A stretch of DNA of 64,000 bases, from positions 35,368 to 99,367 of the forward strand of contig JADLDR010000114.1 of assembly GCA_020846535.1 (NCBI GenBank). The letters run 5' to 3'. The translations under genes were made by a program, and so were the position numbers. Under the pieces are notes generated by a model. That model was given only the letters and a program-made list of their open reading frames with translations, did no database searches and was not told the origin of the DNA. Shown here piece by piece: positions 52,810 through 59,767 of the stretch. The DNA comes from Armatimonadota bacterium (GTDB lineage Bacteria > Armatimonadota > JADLDR01). Each line of letters starts with the position of its first letter. Positions within the stretch are counted from its first letter, which is position 1.

Positions 52810-53361
52810 ACGGGGGGATGTTATACTCGTTCCCTTCCCTTTTACGGATTTATCCACAGCAAAAAAGCGTCAGGCTATTGTGCTGAGTGTAGACAGCTAC
52901 AATAACCCAAGTTGCCACCTAGCCCGGGGCCAGTCCCGTTTTCCATTGTAGGGGCGCGATTCATCGCGCCCAACGGCTTGGCAGGGCGCGATGAATCGCG
53001 CCCCTACCCCGCATGGACCTCAATTCGGGTAGGTAGCAACTTGGGTTACAATAATCGGCGCGCTGACCTTATCACTATGCCTATTACAAGCAACTTATCT
53101 CGCGCTTATCCTGAAGATTGTCTTCTTAGAGACTGGTCGGCAGCAGGCTTAGTCAAGCCCTCTATGGTTAAAACGATTATTGGAACCACCGAGCAAAATC
53201 AGGTTATTCGTAAAATGGGTTCGCTTTCCGACTTTGATCTGAGACGAGTCGAGGAAGCCGTTGCACCCGCCATCGGATTTGCTGTGCCGCCAGCCCCGGA
53301 TAAAACCAAGGATGAGGAAACCGAGTCCCTCCCCGCGAGCCAAAACCCAAACAGTGGTTAA
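52796..53361 (+). pseudogene. PemK/MazF-family toxin gene interrupted by a TIR element
   Basis: The 5' part (52796-52902) encodes MTTYKRGDVILVPFPFTDLS and KKRQAIVLSVDSY, the MazF N-terminus with the conserved RGD/V-x-F-P-F-T-D strand. Element 52903-53048 interrupts it. Deleting the element plus one CAA copy (149 bp) rejoins the frame exactly as SYNNRRADLITMPITSNLSR, then IIGTTEQNQVIRKMGSLSD and an end at TAA 53359-53361. The rebuilt protein has the family order and length, plus a C-terminal extension (EEAVAPAIGF...). MazF-type toxins cleave mRNA; this copy should be inactive. Confidence 0.9.
52903..53048 (+). mobile_element. TIR element (small copy, MITE-like) inside the mazF-like gene
   Basis: 146 bp with near-perfect terminal inverted repeats: TAACCCAAGTTGCCACCTAG at the left and the reverse complement TAACCCAAGTTGCTACCTAC at the right. 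Flanked by a CAA duplication (52900-52902 and 53049-53051); because the element starts TAA, the duplication could extend to CAATAA. An inner palindrome repeats GGGGCGCGAT(T)CATCGCGCCC twice. Non-coding, so it needs a transposase in trans. Confidence 0.88.
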
Positions 53362-53425
53362 TTGATCGAGAAGGAGTACTGCTATTTCTGCTACAGGCAA
53401 GCGTGTCGCCAAGGCGGCGGGCATT

Positions 53426-54961
53426 ATGATCGTCGCCATTTTTGCGAGCCGGGTCCTGGGATGGGTGAGGGCGGCGGTTATCGCCCACCAGTTCGGGGCC
53501 AACCAGTTGTCCGACGCCTACTACGCGGCCTTCACCGTTCCCGACCTGCTCTATTTTCTGCTGGCAGGCGGGGCGCTGAGCAGCGCCTTTATCCCGGTAT
53601 TCACCTCCTACCTGGCGAAAGGAGAAAAGGAAGAAGCCTGGCACGTTTTCAGTTCCATCGCAACGATCATGAGTGCCGTGCTTGTCGTGATCATTCTCGT
53701 TGCCGAGCTTTTCGCGCCCCAGCTTGTCCGGGCCATCGCGCCGGGCTTCACGGCCTCGCAGACCGAAACCACCGCTTTTCTCTCCCGCATTATGCTTCCC
53801 GCCCAGTTGTTTTTCTTCCTGGGCGGCCTGCTGATGGGAACCCTTTACGCCCAGCAGCACTTCCTGACCCCGGCCCTGGGGCCGATCATCTATAACTGCG
53901 GGATTATCCTGGGAGCCGTCACCCTGGCGTCCGCGCTGGGCGTGGCAGGCCCGGCCTGGGGAGTGCTAGGCGGGGCTTTTATCGGGAGTTTCCTCCTCCA
54001 GTTAGTCGTCGCCTGGAAGAAAGGGATGGTCTTCAGGCCGAGTTTCGATGTGAGGCATCCGGGGGTGGTCAAGGTCTTCAAGTTGATGCTGCCGGTCATC
54101 CTGGGACTGTCGCTGCCGCAGGTGGACGTGATCATCAACCGGGCCTTCGCCTCCCTGCTGGTTGCGGGCAGCGTCACCTGGCTCGATTACGCCAACCGCC
54201 TCATGCAGATGCCACTCGGTATTTTCGGGCAGGCTTCCTCGGTGGCCCTCTTCCCCACTCTTGCGGAGCAGGCCGCCAAAGAGATGATGGACGAGTTTCG
54301 CACGGCCATGAATTTAGGCATCCGGGTCATCCTCTTCCTCACCATCCCGGCCAGCGCCCTCATGATGGTGCTGGCGGTTCCCTTTACCCAGATCGCTTTC
54401 CAGAGAGGCCAGTTCGCTGCCAGCGATACCCGGCAGACCGCCTATGCCCTTATCTTCTACTCCATCGGCGTTTTCGCCCATTCGGGAGCCTCTCTCATCA
54501 ACCGCGGCTTCTATGCCCTGCACGATACGGTCACCCCGGTGGTTGTTGGCACGGTCATGACAGCTCTCTTTGTCGGTCTCAACTATCTGCTGATCCAGCC
54601 GCGGTTCCATCTGGCACACGGCGGGCTGGCTCTCGCCACCTCCCTGGTCGCCGTCCTCAATATGCTGGTCATGCTGGTCATCCTGCGCCGCCGCATCGGT
54701 GGCCTGAACGGTTACCTGATTCTCTCCTCCTTCCTGAAGGTGATGCTCGCTACGCTCCTCCTGTCCGCAGGAAGCTGGGCCGCTCGCGATATACTGGCAA
54801 GCAGGCTGAACACCTCCCATCTTTCCGGAGCCGCCCTCCAGTTCACCCTCGCGGGCGGATTCGGGCTGCTTCTCTACACCGGCGCGGTTATCCTCCTCAA
54901 AGTCGAAGAAGTCCAGTTCGTCTGGAGCATGGTCAGGCGAAAGACGGGGAAGAGGGGATAG
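53426..54961 (+). CDS. murJ: Lipid II flippase MurJ/MviN
   Basis: A MATE-like polytopic membrane protein of at least 511 residues. Typical are ASRVLGWVRAAVIAHQFGAN, DAYYAAFTVPDLLYFLLAGG, the ALSSAFIPVFTSYLAKGEKE segment, MQMPLGIFGQASSVALFPTL and FYALHDTVTPVVVGT. It moves lipid II across the inner membrane for cell-wall synthesis. ATG 53426 is the conventional start, but the family's first helix is only complete if translation begins at ATT 53384, which has AAGGAG 7 bp upstream and would add 14 residues (SATGKRVAKAAGI). It is followed by a 274-bp gap with no clear gene. Confidence 0.93.
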   Translation: MIVAIFASRVLGWVRAAVIAHQFGANQLSDAYYAAFTVPDLLYFLLAGGALSSAFIPVFTSYLAKGEKEEAWHVFSSIATIMSAVLVVIILVAELFAPQLVRAIAPGFTASQTETTAFLSRIMLPAQLFFFLGGLLMGTLYAQQHFLTPALGPIIYNCGIILGAVTLASALGVAGPAWGVLGGAFIGSFLLQLVVAWKKGMVFRPSFDVRHPGVVKVFKLMLPVILGLSLPQVDVIINRAFASLLVAGSVTWLDYANRLMQMPLGIFGQASSVALFPTLAEQAAKEMMDEFRTAMNLGIRVILFLTIPASALMMVLAVPFTQIAFQRGQFAASDTRQTAYALIFYSIGVFAHSGASLINRGFYALHDTVTPVVVGTVMTALFVGLNYLLIQPRFHLAHGGLALATSLVAVLNMLVMLVILRRRIGGLNGYLILSSFLKVMLATLLLSAGSWAARDILASRLNTSHLSGAALQFTLAGGFGLLLYTGAVILLKVEEVQFVWSMVRRKTGKRG

Positions 54962-55235
54962 ACAGAATCAATTCCGAAGCTTCCGGGCGCTACGCGCCAT
55001 GCCTTCCGGCGGTACGCACAGCCGAATGTTCCTCAGAGACGTAATACGGAATGATTTATCTTTTCAATCTTCATCATTCCGTCGATCTCAGCAAGCGTTA
55101 GCAAGGCGGGTGCGGTTGTCTCTCTCCCACACTGGATAAAGGAAAGGGGGCGTTTTATGTCGAACCGTCTCATCATCTTGCATCCTGTCCGGCAGCGAGG
55201 GCGCTTCCGGCGCGGCGGAAATGTCGAGGCGTTGA
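54962..55235. other. Intergenic region
   Basis: 274 bp between murJ and the GTPase gene. A short frame at 55157-55261 (MSNRLIILHPVRQRGRFRRG start, SD AAAGGAAAGGGGG) overlaps the GTPase start; it may be a leader peptide or nothing. No strong promoter was recognised. Confidence 0.3.
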
Positions 55236-56213
55236 ATGCTCTGCCCCTTTTGCCTGGATGATGTCACATTTCGGCAGGTGGAGGCTGCCGGGGTTCCGAT
55301 CTATGTCTGCCCCCGCTGCAAAGAGCAGACGCCTGCGCTCTACTCCAAAGGCTACCGGCGGTATCCCCCGGTGGTGGTGAGCGCGGTCGGCTTCCGGCAG
55401 CACGGCAAGACGGTTTACTTCGCTTCCCTGTTTTACGTGCTGAAGCAGCTCGCCTTGGACCAGCTCTGGCCCGAATTTTTCACCATGGGCCTGAACGAGG
55501 AGAGCCTGGATACCGTCCAGAAAAATGTAGCCATGCTGCAAGGCGGGCAGCTTCCGGCCTCCACCCCGAAGAATTTTCCCCAGCCGACCATGATCCGGCT
55601 TCAGGGCATCCCTTTCGAGCCGGACTGCACCCTGCTCTGCTACGATACCGGCGGAGAATGTTTCGAGCGCCCCAGCCAACTGGTGCAGTACGGCGGATTC
55701 GTCAAGCGGGCGCGGCTGGCGATGCTCCTGGTCAGCATCTCCGACCTGGAGGACGCGCCCAGGGAGATGCACAAACTGCTCAACACCTATATCGTAGGGA
55801 TGGAGGAGCTGGAGGCGACCAGCCAGGACCAGCATCTGGTGGTGGTTTTTACCAAGGTGGATGAAATCACCTCCCGATTGCTGGACGGATGGAGCGATCT
55901 TCGCGACTATATGATGGCCGGGGATATCGAAAGTCTGGCCCATCCCGGAGGCTACCTCAAGCGGATGCGCTTCATCTCCGACCGGCTGCGCGACTTTACG
56001 GGCGTGGAGCTGCGGGCCTTCGAGTTTCTGAATGCGGCGGAGGCCAGCTTCCGGAGCGTCGAGTTTTGCATGGTCTCTTCCCTGGGAGCCAGGCCGCAGG
56101 ACGGCAGGCTGCCTGTGCAGATCGTGCCCCGCCGCGTGGTCGACCCGCTTCTCTGGATGATCGAGAAATCCGTGCCGCCCTGGTTCCGGTGGCTGAAATG
56201 GCTTTTCCCATGA
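55236..56213 (+). CDS. Zinc-ribbon GTPase of the GAP1/DO-GTPase-like type
   Basis: A 325-residue protein from ATG 55236. Residues 1-30 are a zinc ribbon (MLCPFCLDD, VYVCPRCKEQ-like spacing). Then a P-loop GTPase: Walker A GFRQHGKTVYFASL, a switch-like YDTGGECFERPSQLV, and the base-recognition VVVFTKVDEITS (TKxD). Large inserts around the switch and a helical end (RMRFISDRLRDFTGVELRAF) resemble the double-GTPase (DO-GTPase) clade named in computational surveys of conflict systems. It ends ATGA-coupled to the frame that follows. Biochemical role unknown. Confidence 0.75.
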   Translation: MLCPFCLDDVTFRQVEAAGVPIYVCPRCKEQTPALYSKGYRRYPPVVVSAVGFRQHGKTVYFASLFYVLKQLALDQLWPEFFTMGLNEESLDTVQKNVAMLQGGQLPASTPKNFPQPTMIRLQGIPFEPDCTLLCYDTGGECFERPSQLVQYGGFVKRARLAMLLVSISDLEDAPREMHKLLNTYIVGMEELEATSQDQHLVVVFTKVDEITSRLLDGWSDLRDYMMAGDIESLAHPGGYLKRMRFISDRLRDFTGVELRAFEFLNAAEASFRSVEFCMVSSLGARPQDGRLPVQIVPRRVVDPLLWMIEKSVPPWFRWLKWLFP

Positions 56214-56413
56214 GCGACCGAACGGATAGGTAGGTGGATGTCCTCATCCGCGAGTTTAACGCGGTGGGTGATGTGGAATACGCCGGCCATATCTACGACC
56301 TGGTGAAAAACCACCCGGCGGGATGGAGGGGCGGGCCGAGCTTTGTGCTGGTGACCGCTTTGATGACACTGGCAGGCGTATCCTGGACATAGGCCCTTTC
56401 ACGCGGAGACGCC
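56210..56413 (+). other. In-frame upstream extension of the 56414 gene, with two amber codons
   Basis: From ATG 56210 (overlapping the GTPase stop, ATGA) one frame runs without any stop other than TAG at 56231-56233 and TAG at 56390-56392 straight into the 56414 gene. The piece between reads VDVLIREFNAVGDVEYAGHI and YDLVKNHPAGWRGGP, then VLVTALMTLAGVSW, which looks like real protein. Either a single gene carries two nonsense codons (TGG or CAG to TAG would explain both), or a 52-residue peptide is translated separately from GTG 56234. Confidence 0.5.
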
Positions 56414-57451
56414 GTGCCGGACATCATCGTGGCAGGTGGCTTCCTCGCCTGGCTGCCAACCCGTCTCCCGGCCCGTATCTGGGGCAGGCCCAGGCGACAT
56501 GTCTACATGGATTCCCTGATATTCAGCCCGGGCCAGTTCACCCCCTTTTTCCTGGGGGCAACCGATGCCTCCCGGGATACTCTGATATACGGCACGAGGC
56601 CGGACATGAAGGAAGTCGAACGGGCGCTCCGCCAGGTCGCCTGCCGCCAGCCGGAGGCCGGGGAGGAATGGGCGGAAGCTTTTCACCTGCTCGAAGCGAA
56701 AAAAGAGGCCGACCCCGCTGTCCTGATAGAAGACCTGGAGCGCAAGGATTGGAAGATGCGCTTTGCCGCCCGCCATGCCCTGCTGTCCTGGGGCGGGGAG
56801 GCTGCAAGGCCTTTGCTGGAGATCGCGCGCAGCAAGCGGAGGATGCTGGCGGCGCGGGCGGGATCCGATGTGCAAGTGCCGGTCGCGGCCAATCGCCCGC
56901 CTTCCACCAGACGCGCCTCTGTCTGGATTCTCGACAACATCGCCCGCGATACCGTCTGGCGGCTCGGCTGGCGGACTTCCCGCCTGATCTGTCCCTACTG
57001 CCTGACCCATTTTACGGCGGTTTCGCTGGCCTGGGCAGGGCAGACGGCGATGAATTACATCGGCTGCCGTTCGTGCGGCCAGAGCAGGGAGTATATCGAG
57101 CGAACCCTTATCGCGATTCTGGATCGGGAGATGGCGGAACGGCACATCCAGGAAGGCCGGACCCTCCGCATCAACTGGTTCCTGAAGGAAAGCCTTTTTG
57201 ATTTCGATACGATGGAGATCGTCCGGGCGTCCGATGAGGATGTGGAACGCTTCGCCGTGCAAGTGGGAAACGACACTGGCCCCTACCGCCAGCCGCGCTA
57301 TGCCCGGATGACCTGCCGCATCAGGGCCCAATGCCGCCTTTCGGAAAACACCCTGAAAATACTGGAAAGCCTCTTCAGAAAAGTGGAAAAGAATATCGCC
57401 CGGATTGAAGAGAAAGGGGAAAGAGGATCGTTGTTAAAGGATGAGATATAG
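56414..57451 (+). CDS. HEAT-like protein with shared C-terminal domain of unknown function
   Basis: 345 residues from GTG 56414, but probably the distal part of a longer frame (see 56210-56413). Residues about 75-140 are helical, HEAT-like (VLIEDLERKDWKMRFAARHA, LLSWGGEAARPLLEIA). Then come a zinc ribbon (LICPYCLTHFT, IGCRSCGQS) and a C-terminal domain that recurs in the 58372 protein: INWFLKESLFDFDTMEIVRA, SDEDVERFAVQVGNDTGPYR, LSENTLKILESLFRKVEKN. That domain appears only in these two proteins here and I do not recognise it. Co-directional with the GTPase. Confidence 0.7.
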   Translation: MPDIIVAGGFLAWLPTRLPARIWGRPRRHVYMDSLIFSPGQFTPFFLGATDASRDTLIYGTRPDMKEVERALRQVACRQPEAGEEWAEAFHLLEAKKEADPAVLIEDLERKDWKMRFAARHALLSWGGEAARPLLEIARSKRRMLAARAGSDVQVPVAANRPPSTRRASVWILDNIARDTVWRLGWRTSRLICPYCLTHFTAVSLAWAGQTAMNYIGCRSCGQSREYIERTLIAILDREMAERHIQEGRTLRINWFLKESLFDFDTMEIVRASDEDVERFAVQVGNDTGPYRQPRYARMTCRIRAQCRLSENTLKILESLFRKVEKNIARIEEKGERGSLLKDEI

Positions 57452-57755
57452 ATGAGGCGGGATCAAGAATGGGAAGGGAGGCTTTGTCCGGCGCTTTTCG
57501 GATCGACGGAATGGAATTCTTTCGGTTCCCAAGCCACCGGGTGGATGACCCTATTTGCCATTCTCACAAATACAGAGAGATATACGTTACTTTGTCAGGC
57601 TAGAGATTGCCGCGTCGCTTGCGCTCCTCGCAGACCTAATCGATTCTCGAGACCAGGCGAAAGCCATGAAACCTATAAAGTACTCCGAAATCCACTCCCC
57701 CACCTTAGTAAGGTGGGGGCCGGGGGGCGGTTGTCTCCCCCAAAAAGGCCACTCT
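57452..57755 (+). other. Intergenic region of 304 bp with repeat fragment
   Basis: An open frame continues from 57452 directly after the TAG stop of the upstream gene for 107 codons, but it has no recognisable domain. A second frame from 57555 reads IAASLALLADLIDSRDQAKA, possibly a gene remnant. At 57695-57735 lies half of the dispersed GC-rich repeat. I see no promoter. Confidence 0.35.
57695..57735 (-). repeat. Dispersed GC-rich repeat, half copy
   Basis: CTCCCCCACCTTAGTAAGG-TGGGGGCCGGGGGGCGGTTG-type hairpin, matching one end of copy 1 (2847-2893), upstream of the FGE-like gene. Confidence 0.5.
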
Positions 57756-58367
57756 ATGCAATATATGTGCGATAAAACCGGCTTTCCGCTCATCTGCATC
57801 CCGCAGACGGGGGTGGTGGCGCATCTGCTGCCTGTGACGAAGGTGCAGTTCGAGCAGTTCCGGGCGGAAACCGGAGCCTATGACGATGCCTGGTACCGGA
57901 CGCTCTGCGAGCTGAACCCCTCTGCTGACTGCGGCAGCTTTACCGAAGAGACGCGGGAAGGGCTTTTTCTGACCGGGATCGTGCCGGAGGAGGCGGAAGC
58001 CTTTGCCCGGTGGATGGGCCTGGGACTTCAACTGCCCACCGTGGAGGAGTGGCGGGCAGTCTACAACGCCGTCTCCCTGTATCCCTGCTTCCCTGGCTGT
58101 TTCCCGAAGCGCCTCTGCGAGCCTGCCGGCAGGCTGCTGGAGCGGCTTCAGGTGCAATTACAGCCCCTCGCCCTCCTCGATCTCTCCTTGATGAACGGTG
58201 GAGTAGTAGAGTGGGCGCAGAACGGGCGCGAGTGGGTCGGCCTCGGTTCCCCTCGCCCGCACTTTCTGCCGAACCTGTTCAATCCGTTGGAGGACGAAAT
58301 CCGGCCTGTGCGCCCCGGGGAGCGGCTGAAATACTACGGCTTTCGGCTGATCCGCCGGATGGGATGA
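57756..58367 (+). CDS. FGE-sulfatase-like (formylglycine-generating-enzyme fold) protein
   Basis: A 203-residue protein from ATG 57756. Family features are PVTKVQFEQFRAETGAYDDA, the conserved EEAEAFARWMGLGLQLPTVE then EWRAVYNA, GVVEWAQNGREWVG, and the C-terminal YYGFRLIRRMG. It is shorter than catalytic FGE enzymes and the two active-site Cys are not evident, so it probably is a binding domain. FGE-like domains often accompany NTPase conflict or signalling operons. It lies 4 bp before the HEAT gene. Confidence 0.75.
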   Translation: MQYMCDKTGFPLICIPQTGVVAHLLPVTKVQFEQFRAETGAYDDAWYRTLCELNPSADCGSFTEETREGLFLTGIVPEEAEAFARWMGLGLQLPTVEEWRAVYNAVSLYPCFPGCFPKRLCEPAGRLLERLQVQLQPLALLDLSLMNGGVVEWAQNGREWVGLGSPRPHFLPNLFNPLEDEIRPVRPGERLKYYGFRLIRRMG

Positions 58368-58371
58368 CGCT

Positions 58372-59745
58372 ATGGATCAACTCGTCCGCTGGCTCAACGT
58401 TCTGGAACGCGGAGACTGGGATGTGCGGCAGACGGCCTGCCGGGCGCTAGCGGCGCTCGGGCCGGAGGCCGCCCCCTCGCTGATCGAGCGCCTGGCGCAC
58501 CCGTCCCATGAAGTGCGCTGGCTGGCTGGCCGCGTGCTGGAGCAGTTGGGAGAGGGGCGTCTGGCTCGCGCCGTCGTGGATGCCCTGAAAGGAACCGAGT
58601 CCGGCCCGATGTCTCTGAGGAACCTGATTGCAGACGGCGATCTCCGCGCCGTCCCGCTCCTCATGCGCCGGTTGGCGGATTCCTCTCCGGAATCGCGAAC
58701 GGCCCGAGACGCCGCATACAGGGCGCTGTCGAGCATTGCCGGCCCTCCCATAGCGCCGTTTCTGATCGAAAGCCTGGAGCGCCCGAAGGCGGACGGGCAG
58801 CAAACGATGATTTGCCGCATCCTGGGAAAAGCGAAAGATCCCCGGGCCATCAAACCGTTGCTCCGGCAGATGCACAGCTATGACTGGGGGACCCGTGAGG
58901 CCGCATCCCAGGCATTGGTGGCTATCGCTTTCGCCTCTCCGACGCCGCAGGGAGCGGATGAAGAACGGAACGAAGCCAGGCAGCCGGAAAACGGTTCGCC
59001 CCTGAATATCCGCCAGGAGATCGTTTTGCCCCTGATCGCGATGCTTCCGAACGCCAGCGCCGCGGTTCGCCAGTCCGCATGCGAGGCACTCGGCCAACTG
59101 GAAGACAGGGAGGCCGTTTTGCCCCTCATCGCCCGGCTGGAGGACGGACAGCCGGAGGTGTGCCGCACGGCAGCAGGGGCGCTCGAAATGTTGGGCGATC
59201 TGCGGGCGGTCGGCCCACTTTTTGCCCGGCTGGAGGATGCCGATGAGGGCGTATTGCAGGCGGTGAAATCGGCCCTCGATGCCCTGACGATGCCTCTGGA
59301 GCCGTACCTGCAAACCGGGCTGTGCGGCGAATGCTTCAGCCGCCTGGAGAGAACGGCGCTGGAGCGATCCTTCCTCTCCGATAGCCTCTCTGCCGTAGCC
59401 TGCCGGAAATGCCGCCGGGCCGATGCGGTTCTCTACGATATCTCCTATGTGGTCGCCGTCCTGAACGAGCGGATGGAGAAGACCTTCAGCGCGGTCAATG
59501 AAATCGTGTCCGTCAACTGGCTGCGGCACAGGCAGCTTTTCGATTTCGATGAGGTCTACATCATCCGTGCATCGGATGAAGAAGTGGAACGCTTCTGCGT
59601 CCAGGTGGGGAACGACACCAACCCCTATCGTCAGGGCCTCTACCGGAAAATGCGGTGCGTCCTGCCGCCTTCGGGTTCGCTGAGCGGGAATACGGTCAGG
59701 ATATTGCGAAGCCTTTTCGGGGAAGTGGAGACTGCAACCGATTGA
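58372..59745 (+). CDS. HEAT-repeat protein with the shared C-terminal domain
   Basis: A 457-residue cytoplasmic protein. Residues 1-310 are PBS-lyase-type HEAT repeats of about 31 residues (WDVRQTACRALAALGPEAAP, EVRWLAGRVLEQLGEGRLA, AAVRQSACEALGQLEDREAV, EVCRTAAGALEMLGDLRAVG). A zinc ribbon follows (GLCGECFSRLE, VACRKCRRADA). The C-terminal domain matches the 56414 protein: VNWLRHRQLFDFDEVYIIRA, SDEEVERFCVQVGNDTNPYR, LSGNTVRILRSLFGEVE. HEAT arms bind partners, perhaps the GTPase; the C-terminal domain is uncharacterised. 22 bp before the GAP1-N2-like gene. Confidence 0.82.
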   Translation: MDQLVRWLNVLERGDWDVRQTACRALAALGPEAAPSLIERLAHPSHEVRWLAGRVLEQLGEGRLARAVVDALKGTESGPMSLRNLIADGDLRAVPLLMRRLADSSPESRTARDAAYRALSSIAGPPIAPFLIESLERPKADGQQTMICRILGKAKDPRAIKPLLRQMHSYDWGTREAASQALVAIAFASPTPQGADEERNEARQPENGSPLNIRQEIVLPLIAMLPNASAAVRQSACEALGQLEDREAVLPLIARLEDGQPEVCRTAAGALEMLGDLRAVGPLFARLEDADEGVLQAVKSALDALTMPLEPYLQTGLCGECFSRLERTALERSFLSDSLSAVACRKCRRADAVLYDISYVVAVLNERMEKTFSAVNEIVSVNWLRHRQLFDFDEVYIIRASDEEVERFCVQVGNDTNPYRQGLYRKMRCVLPPSGSLSGNTVRILRSLFGEVETATD

Positions 59746-59767
59746 CGCCAAACCAGGAGTCTTATCC

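Noticed and set aside
55157..55261. Small protein gene before the GTPase
   Set aside because: 34 codons overlapping the GTPase start, no similarity; noted only as a possible leader.
34776..57451. Genome-wide read-through of TAG (pyrrolysine or glutamine)
   Set aside because: TAG is the ordinary stop of several intact genes (sheath, FAD oxidoreductase, UDG, PQQ protein); the in-frame TAGs are limited to genes with other lesions or unclear structure.
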